Counted from the first letter of the stretch, positions 1-10,398 are shown. The stretch is 64,000 nucleotides of DNA from Siderastrea radians (GCA_964017195.1 OZ024894.1:31708388-31772387), one strand, 5' to 3'. Made by a program: numbers and translations. The notes: a model not told the origin generated them from the letters alone.

Positions 1-477
1 TTCCTTCTCTCGAGATTAAAGAAAAATTTCGTTGGCTTTTCTCCATTTTCAATCCATCTAGCTTTGGATCTGAAAATTGCTGCTCTGCCTTTTTCTTCAT
101 AAATTTCCTGTAATTCTTTCTTTAATTTTTCATATTCCAATAAGATGTTTTGTTCCAGGCAGACGTCATTACAAATTTTTGAGTCCAATTCTTCTTTTCT
201 ACTTTGAATTATACTTTCACGCATTTTGGATTGTTTACTTTTCCCTTTCGAATAAGGTATCGTTTCCAGTCTTATTTCCATCTTTATTAATTCCCAGAGT
301 AGTTGTTTATTATTAACTTCAGCGTATTTCTGCAGGAAACAAGGATAATAATCTTTTATTAATTGTAGATAAGACTCATCTTGAAGAAGTGTGTTATTAA
401 ATTTCCATAATCCATCTCCTCTTTTCTTCATTTCTGAAACCTCTCACATTAAGCGACAAAAACTTCAGAACAGACAT
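1..477 (-). pseudogene. LINE copy 1 ORF2, 5' part, endonuclease deleted
   Basis: This is the start of an L1/Tx1-like LINE ORF2, running off the left edge. The start ATG (475-477) is followed by the usual opening, with SLNVRGF about 8 residues in. After about 20 residues the sequence jumps to GDGLWKFNN, which in an intact LINE lies after the apurinic endonuclease domain. It then continues through the linker (KARWIENGEKPTKFFFNLE) toward the reverse transcriptase. Compared with LINE copy 2 in this window (25966-24662), about 260 residues of endonuclease are missing and the frame changes at the junction. The copy cannot encode a working ORF2 protein. Assignment is by direct comparison with copy 2. 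Confidence 0.8.
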
Positions 478-737
478 TCAAATTATCAAAAAATAAAACA
501 AATGTATCTATCTAACACCACAAAAGAAAACAATAGGCCAAAACAAAGAACGATTTACACAAATTACTTACCTCTCCTGGGGAATAAACCAACCAGCCGG
601 CTAAACAGCCTCAAACACCCAGGTGCTAACTAGAGAGGTCGACAAATTACATAATTTGCTAATTGGTATGTAAAAACTGAAAATGTTTATTGTTCTGGAC
701 GATTTGTTTGTTTGTTTTTTTGGACTTTCGTTTCCGA
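478..737 (-). other. LINE copy 1 spacer between ORF1 and ORF2
   Basis: This noncoding spacer lies between the ORF1 stop (738-740) and the ORF2 start. It is AT-rich and shows no other recognisable feature. Confidence 0.5.
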
Positions 738-824
738 TTAAAGTGCTTTCAAATCTTCATAAGAGTCAATCTTTAGAATTTTAGCGGTGAGGTCTGTTTT
801 CAGAAAAATTTTCCGTCGACAGTC
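738..824 (-). pseudogene. LINE copy 1 ORF1, C-terminal tail (detached)
   Basis: These bases encode the last ~28 residues of the LINE ORF1 protein, separated from the main ORF1 (5638-6369) by a Gypsy element. The fragment matches the C-terminal end of ORF1 of LINE copy 2, which has the corresponding DGKVYVK motif. The frame is one base short near 809-812, in an A/T run, so ORF1 was already frameshifted or decayed after insertion. The stop codon is at 738-740. Confidence 0.8.
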
Positions 825-1017
825 TGTAACGTTGTTCGTATGTAGAACAGAGAAGAATCAACCAGAACTGGAGATACAAACCGCTGTGTTTATTCTACAC
901 TCTCGACCGTCGCTACAAAGTCCAAAAGCGGAAAGCATGGTCTGAACCGTTACCATGGCAATGTCAGTCATGGAACTTAGACCGGAAGCGAATCAATCAA
1001 ATAGGGATATCGTAACA
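825..1017 (-). repeat. Gypsy-1 3' LTR
   Basis: This 193-bp direct repeat matches 5440-5632 with two differences: one within the repeat and one in the last bases before the terminal CA. It is the 3' LTR because the element is on the minus strand. On the element strand the polypurine tract AAGAAGGGAAGA (1018-1029) directly precedes it. Confidence 0.95.
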
Positions 1018-1201
1018 TCTTCCCTTCTTACAGAAAAAAAAAATGAACAATGAATAAAGCGCAAACAAACAACGATCTCCAAGTCACAGACCTATTCAAA
1101 TCAACAATAAAGAAAATAAAAGAAATGCTTTGTCATGTCCATTTTCTCTTGACAATGTCTCACACTAGTTTGCCGTTCACTCTTGACAATGTCTCATACA
1201 A

Positions 1202-4200
1202 CTAGTGGTCCGCAAAGCGTGCAGGGGGTCTAACGACTCGTCCACTTCGTGTTATAGTAGCTGGTGGAGAAGTCTCCTGCTTGTTTTGTGCAGAAGGTTT
1301 AGCTGGGGGCTTCTGCACTGGTGCTGCATGTGGTAGGTCTTGACTCTCACTAGTACCGGGGGTGGCAGGTGGCACTGGTACTTTATCAGGTGGATCTCGA
1401 GAGCTTGGTTTGGGTCTCGGAGGCAGCACCATCTCAAACCTGCTGTCACGTGTTGTTTCGCGTGTGCGCCTGAGGTGACGCCTGTTTCTTCTGTATACCC
1501 GTCCATCTTCGGTTCGGACTTGGTAAGATCTGATGTCGACTTTTCCTTCTACTCTTGCAAGAGTCCATTCCTTTCTCTTTCGTAGTTTGGACGGTTGCGG
1601 CTGTATTCGAACTAGGTCCCCAGGTAGTAACTCTTCTAGTTCTTTAGCACCTCTGTCATAATACATGGCCTGCTTTGCCTTCTTAAGGGTCAACTTGTCC
1701 TCGACTTCCTTCGGAATCTTGGGCTTCAGCAGGTGGTTAGAGGTGGGAAGGAGAGTTTTCGTTCTTCGACCAAATAGCCGCTGGGCAGGTGAAGAGTTTA
1801 GGCCTTCTGTTGGAGTGTTCCTCCAATCTAACAGTGACAGATATGGGTCCCGCTTGGATTTGGCTGCCTTCTCTAGGAGTGATTCGGCTGTCTTGACGGC
1901 ATTCTCCGCTTTTCCATTTGACTGAGCATACATGGGGGGACTGGTCACATGTTCAAAGCCATAAGTGCTGGCAAACTCATGAAAGCTATCAGATGCAAAT
2001 GGCTGTCCATTGTCTGACACGACTTGATCTGGTATGCCATGCCTGGCTAGATGGGCTTTCAGCTTCCTGATAACTTCTACAGCTGTTTTTGTGGTTAGGC
2101 TGTCCACTTCAAAGAAGCTCGAGTAATAATCAGTAGTGACCATGTAATCTCTTCCATTCAGCTGGAACAGGTCCACGGCTATCTTTTCCCACGGTCGGGT
2201 TGGTATCTCGTGACATATCATTGGCTCTTTGGTTTGTTCTCTTGGTTGACTGTTACAGACGTTGCATTGAGCGATGCAGTTCTCTATGTCTCTGTTCATT
2301 CCTGGCCAATACAACACCTCTCTTGCTCTACGTAAGCAGCCCTGAATGCCTATGTGACTTGCATGGATCCTAGTCTTCATTTCTTCTCTCGCACTTTCAG
2401 GTACAACCAACCGTTCACCTTTGAACACCAGTCCATTTTGGAGTGTCAACTCTTCACGAAAAGGAAAGTAATCTTTAATTCTTGCTGGAAGGAGGTCTTT
2501 GCTCTCTGGCCAACCTTCTCTTATGGTAGTCTTGAGTTCTTTCATGACTGGGTCTGATTCAGTAGCAGTGCGAATGATATTCTGTGTCGTCTCGGACACT
2601 GGGAGGTACTGGACCATGTTGATACTCTCTGTATCCTTCTCTGCATCTCCTCTTGTGTCTTCAACAGCCGACGATTGAACAAATGCTCTACTGAGTGTAT
2701 CTGCCAAATACATCTCGGATCCCTTCTTATAGGTAACTTTAAGGTCATACTTCTGGAGACGCAGCATCATGCGTTGTAGACGTTTTGGGGCACTGATTAA
2801 GCTCTTCTTGAAGATACTTTCAAGGGGCTTGTGGTCTGTTTCTATCTTGACTGGTCTTCCTTGAACATACTGTTCGAACCGTTCAAGCCCAAACACAATG
2901 GCAAGAAGTTCTTTCTCAATCTGCGCATAATTGATTTCTGCAGACGTCATCGCTCTTGAGGCATAGCCCACTGGCTGGCCATCTTGCATGAGGCACGCAC
3001 CAAGACCTTTGTCAGATGCATCACACTGGAGTTCAGTGTCCGCTTTGGGATCAAAGTACTTAAGTACTGGAGACTCTACGATCAGTTGCTTGACCCGCTT
3101 AAAACTTCGACCTTGAACTTCTTCGTCCCACAGGAACTGGTTTTCTTCTTTGAGGAGCTCTCTCAACGGGGCAGTGGCTTCGGAGAGATTAGGAGCAAAT
3201 TTCTGAAGGTAATTAACCATACCAAGTAGCCTCTTCACATCTTGCTTGCTTTCCGGGGTTGGCATCTCCTGAACCCCTTGGATCTTAGCTGGATCCGGCT
3301 TCAAGCCTTCTTCAGATATGACATGGCCCATAAAGGAAACTTCGGGGAGGCGGAACTTGCACTTCTCTTTGTTTAGCTTAATGCCTTTGCTCTTACAACG
3401 TTCTAAAAGGGTGATGAGCCGCTGGTCATGGTTTTCAATGGCTTCTGCTTTAGTTTCACCAACTCCATAGATCAAAATGTCATCAAAGATAGGCACAACT
3501 CCCTGAAGTCCTGCCAGGGCGGTGTCGAGGCGTCGCTGGAACTCTTCGGGTGCGGGTGAAATACCGAATGGCATTCGGGTCCAACGGTATCGGCCCCATG
3601 GGGTTCCAAAGGTTGTGAGAAAGCTGCTGTCAGTGTCCAACTGGACATGCCAAAATCCATTCTTGGCGTCTACTACACTAAAGACCTTTGCCTTTGACAA
3701 CTCAGGTAACAAATCATCAATTACAGGAAGTGGATAATGGTGGCGCTTGAGGGCCTGGTTCAGAGGCTTTGGATCAATACACAGACGTATTTTGCCATTA
3801 CTCTTCATAACAACCACCATTGACGACACCCAGTCTGTTGGAGTATCAACTGGCTTGAGAATTTCTTGGGCTACGAGGCGGTCAATTTCTTGCTTCAGAG
3901 GTTCCTTCACAGCAAGTGGTACCTTTCGCACAGGCAGAATCACAGGTGGAACGGCCTTATCTACAGTAAGATGAAGCTTGCCCTCTCCTGTGAAGACATC
4001 TTTGTAGGCAGCAAGGACACTGGACCAATTAGGAGTGTCACCAGATACTAACATAACGTTGTCAACATTGACTGACATAAGGCTAAATTGCAGTATGGAC
4101 GGCGCACCCAGAAGTGCTTTAAATCCATTTGATACCACTGTGTACTCTATGAGATAACACTCACCATTCTTGGGGTTACGAGTCTGCAGTTCGACAGTTC

Positions 4201-5350
4201 CTAGAGGCTTGAGCTCCGAGTTGTTAAACATAACCAGGGTGGTTTGTGTATTCTTCAAGTGTTTCAGTTCAGGGTCCTTTTGGACTTCTTGGTAGATTTC
4301 AACTGGCAAGATGTTTACGGTTGCACCACTGTCGAGCTGAAATTTGACTGAGGTTTCCCTTAAAAACATGGTAGTGAATATCTTCTTCGGAGACTCTTTA
4401 TGATAGACAGAATTAACGGATTCGACCATTAAGCAGTAGTCGTCGCTGTCGCTTTCTTCATGCTCATAAACCATGTTTACTTTAGATCTAGACTGTCGAT
4501 CCTTTCGCGTATCTCTCGGTTTCTTGCGGTACAGCGGCGGCCTTTGTTTATTGCAAACCACAGAAAAGTGATTTTTCGCGCCACATTTGTCGCAGGTCTT
4601 GCCCCACGCCGGACATTTCTCCTTCTTTTCCTCGTGTTTCTTTGCACAGAACTTGCAGTTGATCAGTTTCGGCGTCTTATCACTTGGCGGATCGCGTCTT
4701 GACTTTGGTTTGCAATCACCTTTCAGTGTTTTCTTATCCACGACATTGACCTCTTCTGGCTGATCTATTGTTTGCAATTGTTGTTTGGTGCACTCGTTTG
4801 CTCTACAGATATCGATGCAACCTTGGAGAGTTAGCTTACTCTCCTGAAGGAGCTTCTTTCGGATCCCCTTGTCCAAAATACCGACCACCATGCGATCCCG
4901 TATTAGATTGTCTGTGAGCACGCCATAATTGCAAGTCTTCGACAGCGACCGCAGAGAAGCTACGTAGGTGTCGATAGATTCGCCTGCAGCTTGATCCCTT
5001 TTATTAAACATGTAGCGTTCGTAGATTTCATTCTTGTTTCCAACGCAGAACTCTTCTAACTTTTGAAGAACAATGTCAATATCTTTCTTGTGTGCTTCTT
5101 CATCGAAGGCCAAACCATCATAAATATCCAGAGCGTCATGCCCGATGCAAGTAAGTAGCGTGGCCGTGCGAAATTCCTTGTCCTGTGTTTTGAGACGAGC
5201 AGCGATTTCGTAGTTGTCCCACGCCTGCCTGAATCGTTTCCAGTTAACAGAAGTATTGCCCTTAAGCTGAAGAGCCGACGGCAGCGGTAAATTCGATCCA
5301 ACATGGATGACTTGAGGTTGTGCTGGCGGTGCATCTTCGTGATCAGACAT
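1202..5350 (-). CDS. Gypsy-1 Gag-Pol polyprotein, intact
   Basis: This single uninterrupted ORF of 1,382 residues carries every retrotransposon enzyme. It has a Gag-like domain at ~1-200 and two zinc-knuckle-like motifs at ~228-265 (CDKCGAKNHFSVVC is the canonical one). An aspartic protease follows with DSG at ~340. The reverse transcriptase spans ~460-640, with the catalytic motif written IFDD at ~621 (both aspartates kept, tyrosine replaced). RNase H has its DAS motif near 775. The integrase HHCC finger starts near 990, and D, D and E lie at about 1057 (AVDLF), 1110 (SDNG) and 1149 (KAENA). A basic Pro-rich tail ends the protein. Gag and Pol are fused without a frameshift. No inactivating change is visible, so the element may be competent. 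Confidence 0.95.
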   Translation of the reverse strand: MSDHEDAPPAQPQVIHVGSNLPLPSALQLKGNTSVNWKRFRQAWDNYEIAARLKTQDKEFRTATLLTCIGHDALDIYDGLAFDEEAHKKDIDIVLQKLEEFCVGNKNEIYERYMFNKRDQAAGESIDTYVASLRSLSKTCNYGVLTDNLIRDRMVVGILDKGIRKKLLQESKLTLQGCIDICRANECTKQQLQTIDQPEEVNVVDKKTLKGDCKPKSRRDPPSDKTPKLINCKFCAKKHEEKKEKCPAWGKTCDKCGAKNHFSVVCNKQRPPLYRKKPRDTRKDRQSRSKVNMVYEHEESDSDDYCLMVESVNSVYHKESPKKIFTTMFLRETSVKFQLDSGATVNILPVEIYQEVQKDPELKHLKNTQTTLVMFNNSELKPLGTVELQTRNPKNGECYLIEYTVVSNGFKALLGAPSILQFSLMSVNVDNVMLVSGDTPNWSSVLAAYKDVFTGEGKLHLTVDKAVPPVILPVRKVPLAVKEPLKQEIDRLVAQEILKPVDTPTDWVSSMVVVMKSNGKIRLCIDPKPLNQALKRHHYPLPVIDDLLPELSKAKVFSVVDAKNGFWHVQLDTDSSFLTTFGTPWGRYRWTRMPFGISPAPEEFQRRLDTALAGLQGVVPIFDDILIYGVGETKAEAIENHDQRLITLLERCKSKGIKLNKEKCKFRLPEVSFMGHVISEEGLKPDPAKIQGVQEMPTPESKQDVKRLLGMVNYLQKFAPNLSEATAPLRELLKEENQFLWDEEVQGRSFKRVKQLIVESPVLKYFDPKADTELQCDASDKGLGACLMQDGQPVGYASRAMTSAEINYAQIEKELLAIVFGLERFEQYVQGRPVKIETDHKPLESIFKKSLISAPKRLQRMMLRLQKYDLKVTYKKGSEMYLADTLSRAFVQSSAVEDTRGDAEKDTESINMVQYLPVSETTQNIIRTATESDPVMKELKTTIREGWPESKDLLPARIKDYFPFREELTLQNGLVFKGERLVVPESAREEMKTRIHASHIGIQGCLRRAREVLYWPGMNRDIENCIAQCNVCNSQPREQTKEPMICHEIPTRPWEKIAVDLFQLNGRDYMVTTDYYSSFFEVDSLTTKTAVEVIRKLKAHLARHGIPDQVVSDNGQPFASDSFHEFASTYGFEHVTSPPMYAQSNGKAENAVKTAESLLEKAAKSKRDPYLSLLDWRNTPTEGLNSSPAQRLFGRRTKTLLPTSNHLLKPKIPKEVEDKLTLKKAKQAMYYDRGAKELEELLPGDLVRIQPQPSKLRKRKEWTLARVEGKVDIRSYQVRTEDGRVYRRNRRHLRRTRETTRDSRFEMVLPPRPKPSSRDPPDKVPVPPATPGTSESQDLPHAAPVQKPPAKPSAQNKQETSPPATITRSGRVVRPPARFADH

Positions 5351-5421
5351 GTTTGCGAGGTTCGTGTTGACGGCTTACAGCCCTCGATTTCTTGGGAAGA
5401 AATGCAAGCAGAGTTAAGAAT

Positions 5422-5439
5422 TCGCCACTTTTGACACCA
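5422..5439 (-). promoter_or_regulatory. Gypsy-1 primer-binding site
   Basis: On the minus strand, directly after the 5' LTR, lies TGGTGTCAAAAGTGGCGA. It begins with TGG, complementary to a tRNA CCA end. It closely resembles the 3' end of tRNA-Leu as remembered from other metazoans, with a mismatch and imperfect extension, so the tRNA assignment is tentative. Confidence 0.65.
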
Positions 5440-5632
5440 TGTAACGTTGTTCGTATGTAGAACAGAGAAGAATCAACCAGAACTGGAGATACAAACCGCT
5501 GTGTTTATTCTACACTCTCGACCGTCGCTACAAAGTCCAAAAGCGGAAAGCATGGTCTGAACCGTTACTATGGCAATGTCAGTCATGGAACTTAGACCGG
5601 AAGCGAATCAATCAAATAGGGATATCGTTACA
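5440..5632 (-). repeat. Gypsy-1 5' LTR
   Basis: This 193-bp repeat is the 5' LTR in element orientation. It should hold the promoter for the Gag-Pol transcript that begins ~90 bp downstream of its end. Confidence 0.95.
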
Positions 5633-5637
5633 CAGTC

Positions 5638-6369
5638 CACGTTTTGCTGTTTTTGTATTTTTTCTTTACTTTTCTCGCCTCTTTGAACAGCTCAGCTCTC
5701 CATGTCGTCAGATTCTCATTAAGGAAAATCTTCTCCGCTCCTAAATCTTGTAGGTCAACGTTTCGTAAATTCAATTTAGCTTTATATAACTTGCTTTTTG
5801 CGTTGTAATTGCTGAAACGTGCAATAATTGGCCTAGGTTTGTCCTTGCTTTTTGTTTTCATTCTGTGAGCAATGTCTATGTCCCCGCTAGATAAATTAAT
5901 TTCAAGAAGTTTTCCTAATTTAATAACATTCTCGATGTTATCTTCTTCTTCGCGTTTGGGGATTCCGTGTATCACTAGATTAAATTTTCGGGTGTATTGT
6001 TCCAAGTCATCATGTTTGGCTTCAACCTCATCGAGTCTTTGTTCCAATTCTTTCTTGGACGCTTTTACCTGTTCTTCGAGGTATTTTACCTTGGACTTTA
6101 ATCCTTTATTTTCTTTGACCAAAAAGTTGACTTGACCCTTTGTAAATTCCACATCAATTACCAGCTTCTCCATATTCGTTTTAATCTCTGTAAGAACTTT
6201 CCATACGTCGGCCAGAGAAGGAGTTTCGTTGACGCTTTCTTCGGTCGACATTGCTGCAGGCATTTCTGAGTCTGATACTTCGCCTTCCTTGTCTTGGACA
6301 GTTGAGGGACCTTCAATACTTGACGAACTACTTAACTTTTTTCCTTTTTCTTCTTCCAGATTTTGTCAT
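5638..6369 (-). pseudogene. LINE copy 1 ORF1 protein, interrupted by Gypsy-1
   Basis: This is an L1-type ORF1 RNA-binding protein. A basic and Ser-rich N-terminus starts at an ATG at 6367-6369 and shifts frame in an A run near 6350. An in-frame ATG at 6263 opens about 208 residues of LINE coding. A predicted coiled coil (heptad-like KSKVKYLEEQVKASKKELEQ) is followed by the RRM-like segment containing DLEQYTRKFNLVIHGIP, then a C-terminal domain with FLNENLTTWR. The reading frame enters the Gypsy-1 LTR and stops there; the true C-terminus lies at 738-824. Similar architecture is seen in ORF1 of LINE copy 2 (27011-26119). Confidence 0.88.
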
Positions 6370-6419
6370 ACTCGGGTTAATTCAACATTTCAACGTGCTT
6401 CTTCCCTCTCGAGCGAGCG

Positions 6420-6753
6420 AGCTTACAAACACGCGTCCATCTTCGACAGCCGCTCGACCCAGTCAGATGAAGATATCCTTGCAGCAGAGGAAGAGGAAAA
6501 CTTCTCCAGTGAAAGAGATTCCGTCTTGTGCGCCGTCGACTTGCAACATCCCGTAGTGTATAGTACCTACAACGTTTGCACATTGGTGAAAGAAGACAAG
6601 CTCACAAAACGTAACGTTAACACACTACGAGAAATTTGTGAAGCCCTCGATTTAGAAGTGCCAGCCGAGCCTATAAGAAGAAAAGCTCCATACATTGATT
6701 TGATTGAAGATGCAGTAAAAAGATGCACATGTATGGGTGGACCGCCCTCGTGA
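6420..6753 (+). pseudogene. Fragment with SAP-like motif, unknown transposon protein
   Basis: The last ~110 residues of an ORF that starts inside the LINE look coding. They hold an acidic stretch, then a helix-rich segment (LTKRNVNTLREICEALDLEV) resembling the SAP-like motifs I remember from repetitive cnidarian proteins, and a CTC near the end. No start codon or exon boundary can be fixed. It could be a truncated exon of a transposon-encoded protein. The function is not recognised. Confidence 0.3.
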
Positions 6754-8440
6754 CAACTAAGTGGGGACAGGGTGGGGACAGGGTGGCGACAGCGTGGAGG
6801 GCCAAGTAAAAAAGCGTAGATGAAAGGGTCATGTATACAGCTGGTCCTATTGTTGTCTTCACCTGTGTGCCTCTGTTTGGCGGATTGTCGAAGCAACGAT
6901 TCGATTATGGCACCCCTAGCTCCTCGTTGTTAGCTTTTCTACCAAGAATAGCTCTGTCAAGCAGTCTACCCACAGATAACAGCGGCTCAATGTATACAGA
7001 ACTGTCCTCCCAAGTAAAGTAGTCTCCTTGAAAGATAACAACAGTTCAGTACAGAACTGACTACGTCTGCCCAAGTGAGGCAAACTACTCAAGAGTTAAC
7101 AACTCTTCAGTACAAAGCTGACTACCCATGTAGAGTAGAATTGTTTAGTGCTCGGGGACGTTAGCATTTCTTTGGGCTCGACAAGGAAACGTTACTCACT
7201 AAAGAACTTATTAGCCGTGAAAACATTGTAATTTAGTGCGAGTAAATATGAAAGCTAATAACAGCATACTTAAAATCAAAATTGTAGGCTCTTTCCCCTT
7301 GCTTTGAAAGCGCCAATAGTCTGATGACTTTGTTTTGGCGTTTCGAAGTTATCAAACTATCCTCGCTATATACTGAACAAGGAAACTGTCACAAATTTAA
7401 GCTGAAAAAGGGGAGAGCAAATATATGCATACCGGGCATTCATGACAATGAAACCTAATTCCAGAAATTCTGGGTAGAATTAAATTAAAACGAGGTCGTG
7501 AACGCGACGCTTTTCATTAATTCCTCATATTTATGAGTATAGAATAAAAAGTAATGGTATGACAACTGACCGATGTCGATTTTGCTTTGCTTTCATACAG
7601 ATGTTACTTACCACGTAAAATTTTTGGGAAGCTTTCAAGCTTTCAAATTCTTTTTGAAAGTGCATCGAGGACCGGAATAGAGAACAAATTTTTGCGAAAA
7701 AATACAGATCCTTTGCAGCAACTCTTGGCCAGAAATCATGCAAATCAAAGCAATCCCTGAAGGTTTAATAAAGGACTACATTACGTTCCATAAAATTCGG
7801 CGAACACATCATGCACCACTCGGCGTCAGCTTTCTCGAGAACGCAAAAGCAAAACCTATGTGAATAGAATACACCATTAAATTAGTGAACGACTGCACGG
7901 CGAGCTCAAATCAACGATAACCTTCCTCTTCTCCGAATTGCTCTTTTCCACTGTATTTAGAGGAGAAGCCACAAATCCCTGCAGAAAAGGAACAGTGTCA
8001 AAAGGTTCGACAATTCGGCCAAATTTTAGTTCGTTGGACAGCTAAGCGTTAACTTGGGCGGGAAAGTCTAACGCGCCACGATGTGTCCAAAGGTCAAAAA
8101 ATAGGCAAAGTATCAGATGTGTAACCAATAGGCCAACCAAATTCAAGAAAGTCGCAAATAAATCGGTCGGGATAATCCAGGAGTAGTCCACACCACATGA
8201 GGACATTCAATGCGGAGAACACCGGAAGTCGAGCAAGTAGATAATTCGGGAGTCCCGTGAATGCTACAACACTATGCGCGTTCAGAAAATTTTAAAACGA
8301 ACTAATTTAGTGCCGAAGAAGAATGCGAAAAAAAGAACACTCTGAGTCATGCTGACATGAAAAAACGGCGCAGTCTCGAATCGGAAGCAAAATGAACAAC
8401 AGAAAGTCTTGCATTGTCATGAAATCGATCAACTCTCGTA
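6754..8440. other. Noncoding stretch with degenerate ~70-bp direct repeats
   Basis: There is no convincing coding region. At 7000-7130 two imperfect copies of a ~70-bp phrase occur, each with an AACAACAGTTCAGTACA-like core and GCTGACTAC. G-rich short tandem phrases (GTGGGGACAGG) lie at 6760-6795. The rest is unassigned. Confidence 0.4.
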
Positions 8441-8612
8441 CCTAAAATGTCATAATAAGATTTTGAACGTTCTCTGGTAAAAAAAAAATTAAAAGTTTTG
8501 CGAGCTTTCGATTGCCAGTCTGCAATCTTTGTACCACAAAAAGTGTGAAAAAGAGAAATAATCATAAAAACAGTAAAGATACTTTGGTGGCAACAGAATG
8601 CTAATCGGAAGT

Positions 8613-9377
8613 TCATAATAAAATTGAGTATTGTCTAGCTAATTGTTTCGCGTTATTGTCTGCGTCGCTTGTAATTGCCATGGGCCAGGATTCCAGTGTT
8701 TTTCTAACGCGGAAATTTCCCTTGTCGATTACATGAGCACTTTTAAAGTCAATGGAGTGGTCGTTCAACCATGCGTGTGTTGCAATGTTGGAACCTTTTT
8801 TAAAGGCTTTTGTGTTTCTAGTATGTTCTTTCACGCTTGTTTTTAAGCACCTTCCAGTTTCTCCAATATAACTCCACGGACAGTCGGCACATGGAACCGG
8901 TGGTCTTGATTTGGGGGAAACAAATTCCTGTTGTAGGGTCTTGAGGGGTCTGCTTGTGGTTCGGATTCCATTATTTCTGAGTAGTCTTGTGAGTGGCTCG
9001 GTTAGACCTTTGATATATGGTAAAACTGCGAAACTGCGATATGAGTTTGGAGGATCGGCCCATCTAAAGAACATCCCAACTAACTCTTCTCGGGATGGTG
9101 TAGTTTCAGGAGGTGTTTTCTTCTTCTGGATGTTTGATATGAAAGATTGGGGGTAGCCATTTGATTCCAGGGCATTTGTGACGTAAATCAATTCTTTTGA
9201 CTTACCCGCGGAGGTGCTCAGGAGGTTAGAAGCACGATTCAGAGGAGTGGAGGCAGTACTTATTTTGTGTTTCTTATCGTGGTGTGAATAAAAATCCAAG
9301 TACCCGCCCGTATGAGTAGATTTTCGATAAACATCAATAGTGACAACACCATCCTTTCTGGATACCAGGGTGTCCAA
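8613..9377 (-). pseudogene. PLE A C-terminal part with GIY-YIG endonuclease
   Basis: This open stretch of 254 residues starts just after the RT core (FLDTLVSRKDGVVTIDVYRK) and contains the RT thumb/linker. The GIY-YIG nuclease has a CxxC pair (CADCPWSYIGETGRCLKTSVKEH in pieces), catalytic-type SYIGETG, a following Arg/Lys helix, and HAWLNDH with conserved His. In PLEs this nuclease cuts the target for reverse transcription. The first methionine is internal, since the protein continues upstream in another frame (9260-9604), showing a frameshift near 9400. A nearly identical C-terminus occurs in PLE B on the opposite strand. Confidence 0.85.
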
Positions 9378-9399
9378 GAAGGATAATTGCCCATTGTTC

Positions 9400-9730
9400 T
9401 CCGTTTCAATAGTGAAAGAAATCTTCGGGTTGATCGAGTTAAGGGTGTCATGGAAGGTTGAGAGGAGTGTTTCTTGATAACGACGAAACTGTTATCAACA
9501 TAGCGTTTCCAAACTTTTGGAGGAGTTGCAGGGGCAGTGATAGCTGATTCTTCAAATATTTCCATGCAGAGATTTGCAACGACGGGGCTGACAGGACTAC
9601 CCATCGCACAACCGTGTATCTGTTTGTAAATAGAATCATTGTATACGAAGTAGTTGTTTGATAGGGTGAAATCCAGGAGGGATATAATTTCATCAGTGGT
9701 GAGATTGGTTCTTAGGTGTAGAGTGGTGTC
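9400..9730 (-). pseudogene. PLE A reverse transcriptase, distal palm
   Basis: The fragment has the RT segment ending GCAMGSPVSPVVANLCME and the catalytic motif written YVDN instead of YVDD, so a catalytic aspartate is changed. Its upstream neighbour is the pre-RT N-terminal domain, not the fingers and FDVVSLFTNIP-type palm expected in PLEs. About 200 residues are therefore missing just upstream. The frame shifts again after VVIKKHS. Confidence 0.8.
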
Positions 9731-9731
9731 T

Positions 9732-10398
9732 TCATTGAGGCTGTGGATGTTCGTATAGCATCTTTGGTGTCTTCAGGAAGTCAGACAATGGCTGCTTCAA
9801 CTTCAGCGACAATATCTGTGGTTGGGATCTTCCGTGGGGTTGGTGGAAATTTCGGACCTTTCTCGAGAATGGAGCGTTCATCCGAGGAGAGTGGTTTGTT
9901 GGACAGATTAACCACCCAGTTATATTTGTTGACAGGAGTGGATTGGTTCGTGTCTCTTTCCTTACTGAGATTTGTGAACTTTTTGGCATGTCTTGCTTCA
10001 ATAGCAGTACGGACTGAGTGAGATCTGTGTTTTAGGAATTGGGACATCCCAGAGGAAATGTCGTCGCTGACTAGACCTGAAAGCCGTCGTGTTGAAGCAT
10101 CAAGAATCGTTTTCATGGTTCGGATTTGACTGTGACAAATAGAGATTCTTGCTCTCAAGCAGTGTTTACTTGCCCTCTCCATGATTTGTTTGAATATTGG
10201 GTGTCCTCCAGGAGGTTTAAACCTTAGCGTCTTGGGAATCCATCCCTGATCTAACGCTTTGTGCACGAAACGTAAATGGCGGTGGTGAGCTTCAAGTTTA
10301 TAAGTAGTCTTCTCCATAGTTCGTGCCTGTTTGAGGGCTTCCAGCCCTGCCGCAGGGCGGACACGTTTAAAAATGGACGAGTAACCAGGATAAGACAT
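9732..10398 (-). pseudogene. PLE A N-terminal domain
   Basis: About 205 residues begin MSYPGYSSIFKRVRPAAG. Basic and helical, they end in the conserved pre-RT phrase (LSSDERSILEKGPKFPPTP) also seen in PLE E of this window (LTDAERSLLTKGPAFCPVP). The start ATG (10396-10398) overlaps the ATAAT target duplication of Gypsy-2, so the upstream reading frame now continues into the Gypsy-2 LTR. The frame ends shortly before the RT deletion. Confidence 0.8.

Larger units (their letters stand above)
825..5632 (-). mobile_element. Complete Ty3/Gypsy LTR retrotransposon (Gypsy-1)
   Basis: The element is 4,808 bp with two 193-bp LTRs that start TG and end CA. It is flanked by a 5-bp target duplication, CAGTC, at 820-824 and 5633-5637. 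It holds one long Gag-Pol ORF, a primer-binding site beside the 5' LTR and a polypurine tract beside the 3' LTR. The LTRs differ at two positions only, which suggests recent insertion. The target is ORF1 of an L1-like LINE. Confidence 0.96.

Noticed and set aside
1665..4702. Plus-strand open stretches over the Gypsy-1 ORF
   Set aside because: They are antisense shadows of the 1,382-codon Gag-Pol with no motifs of their own.
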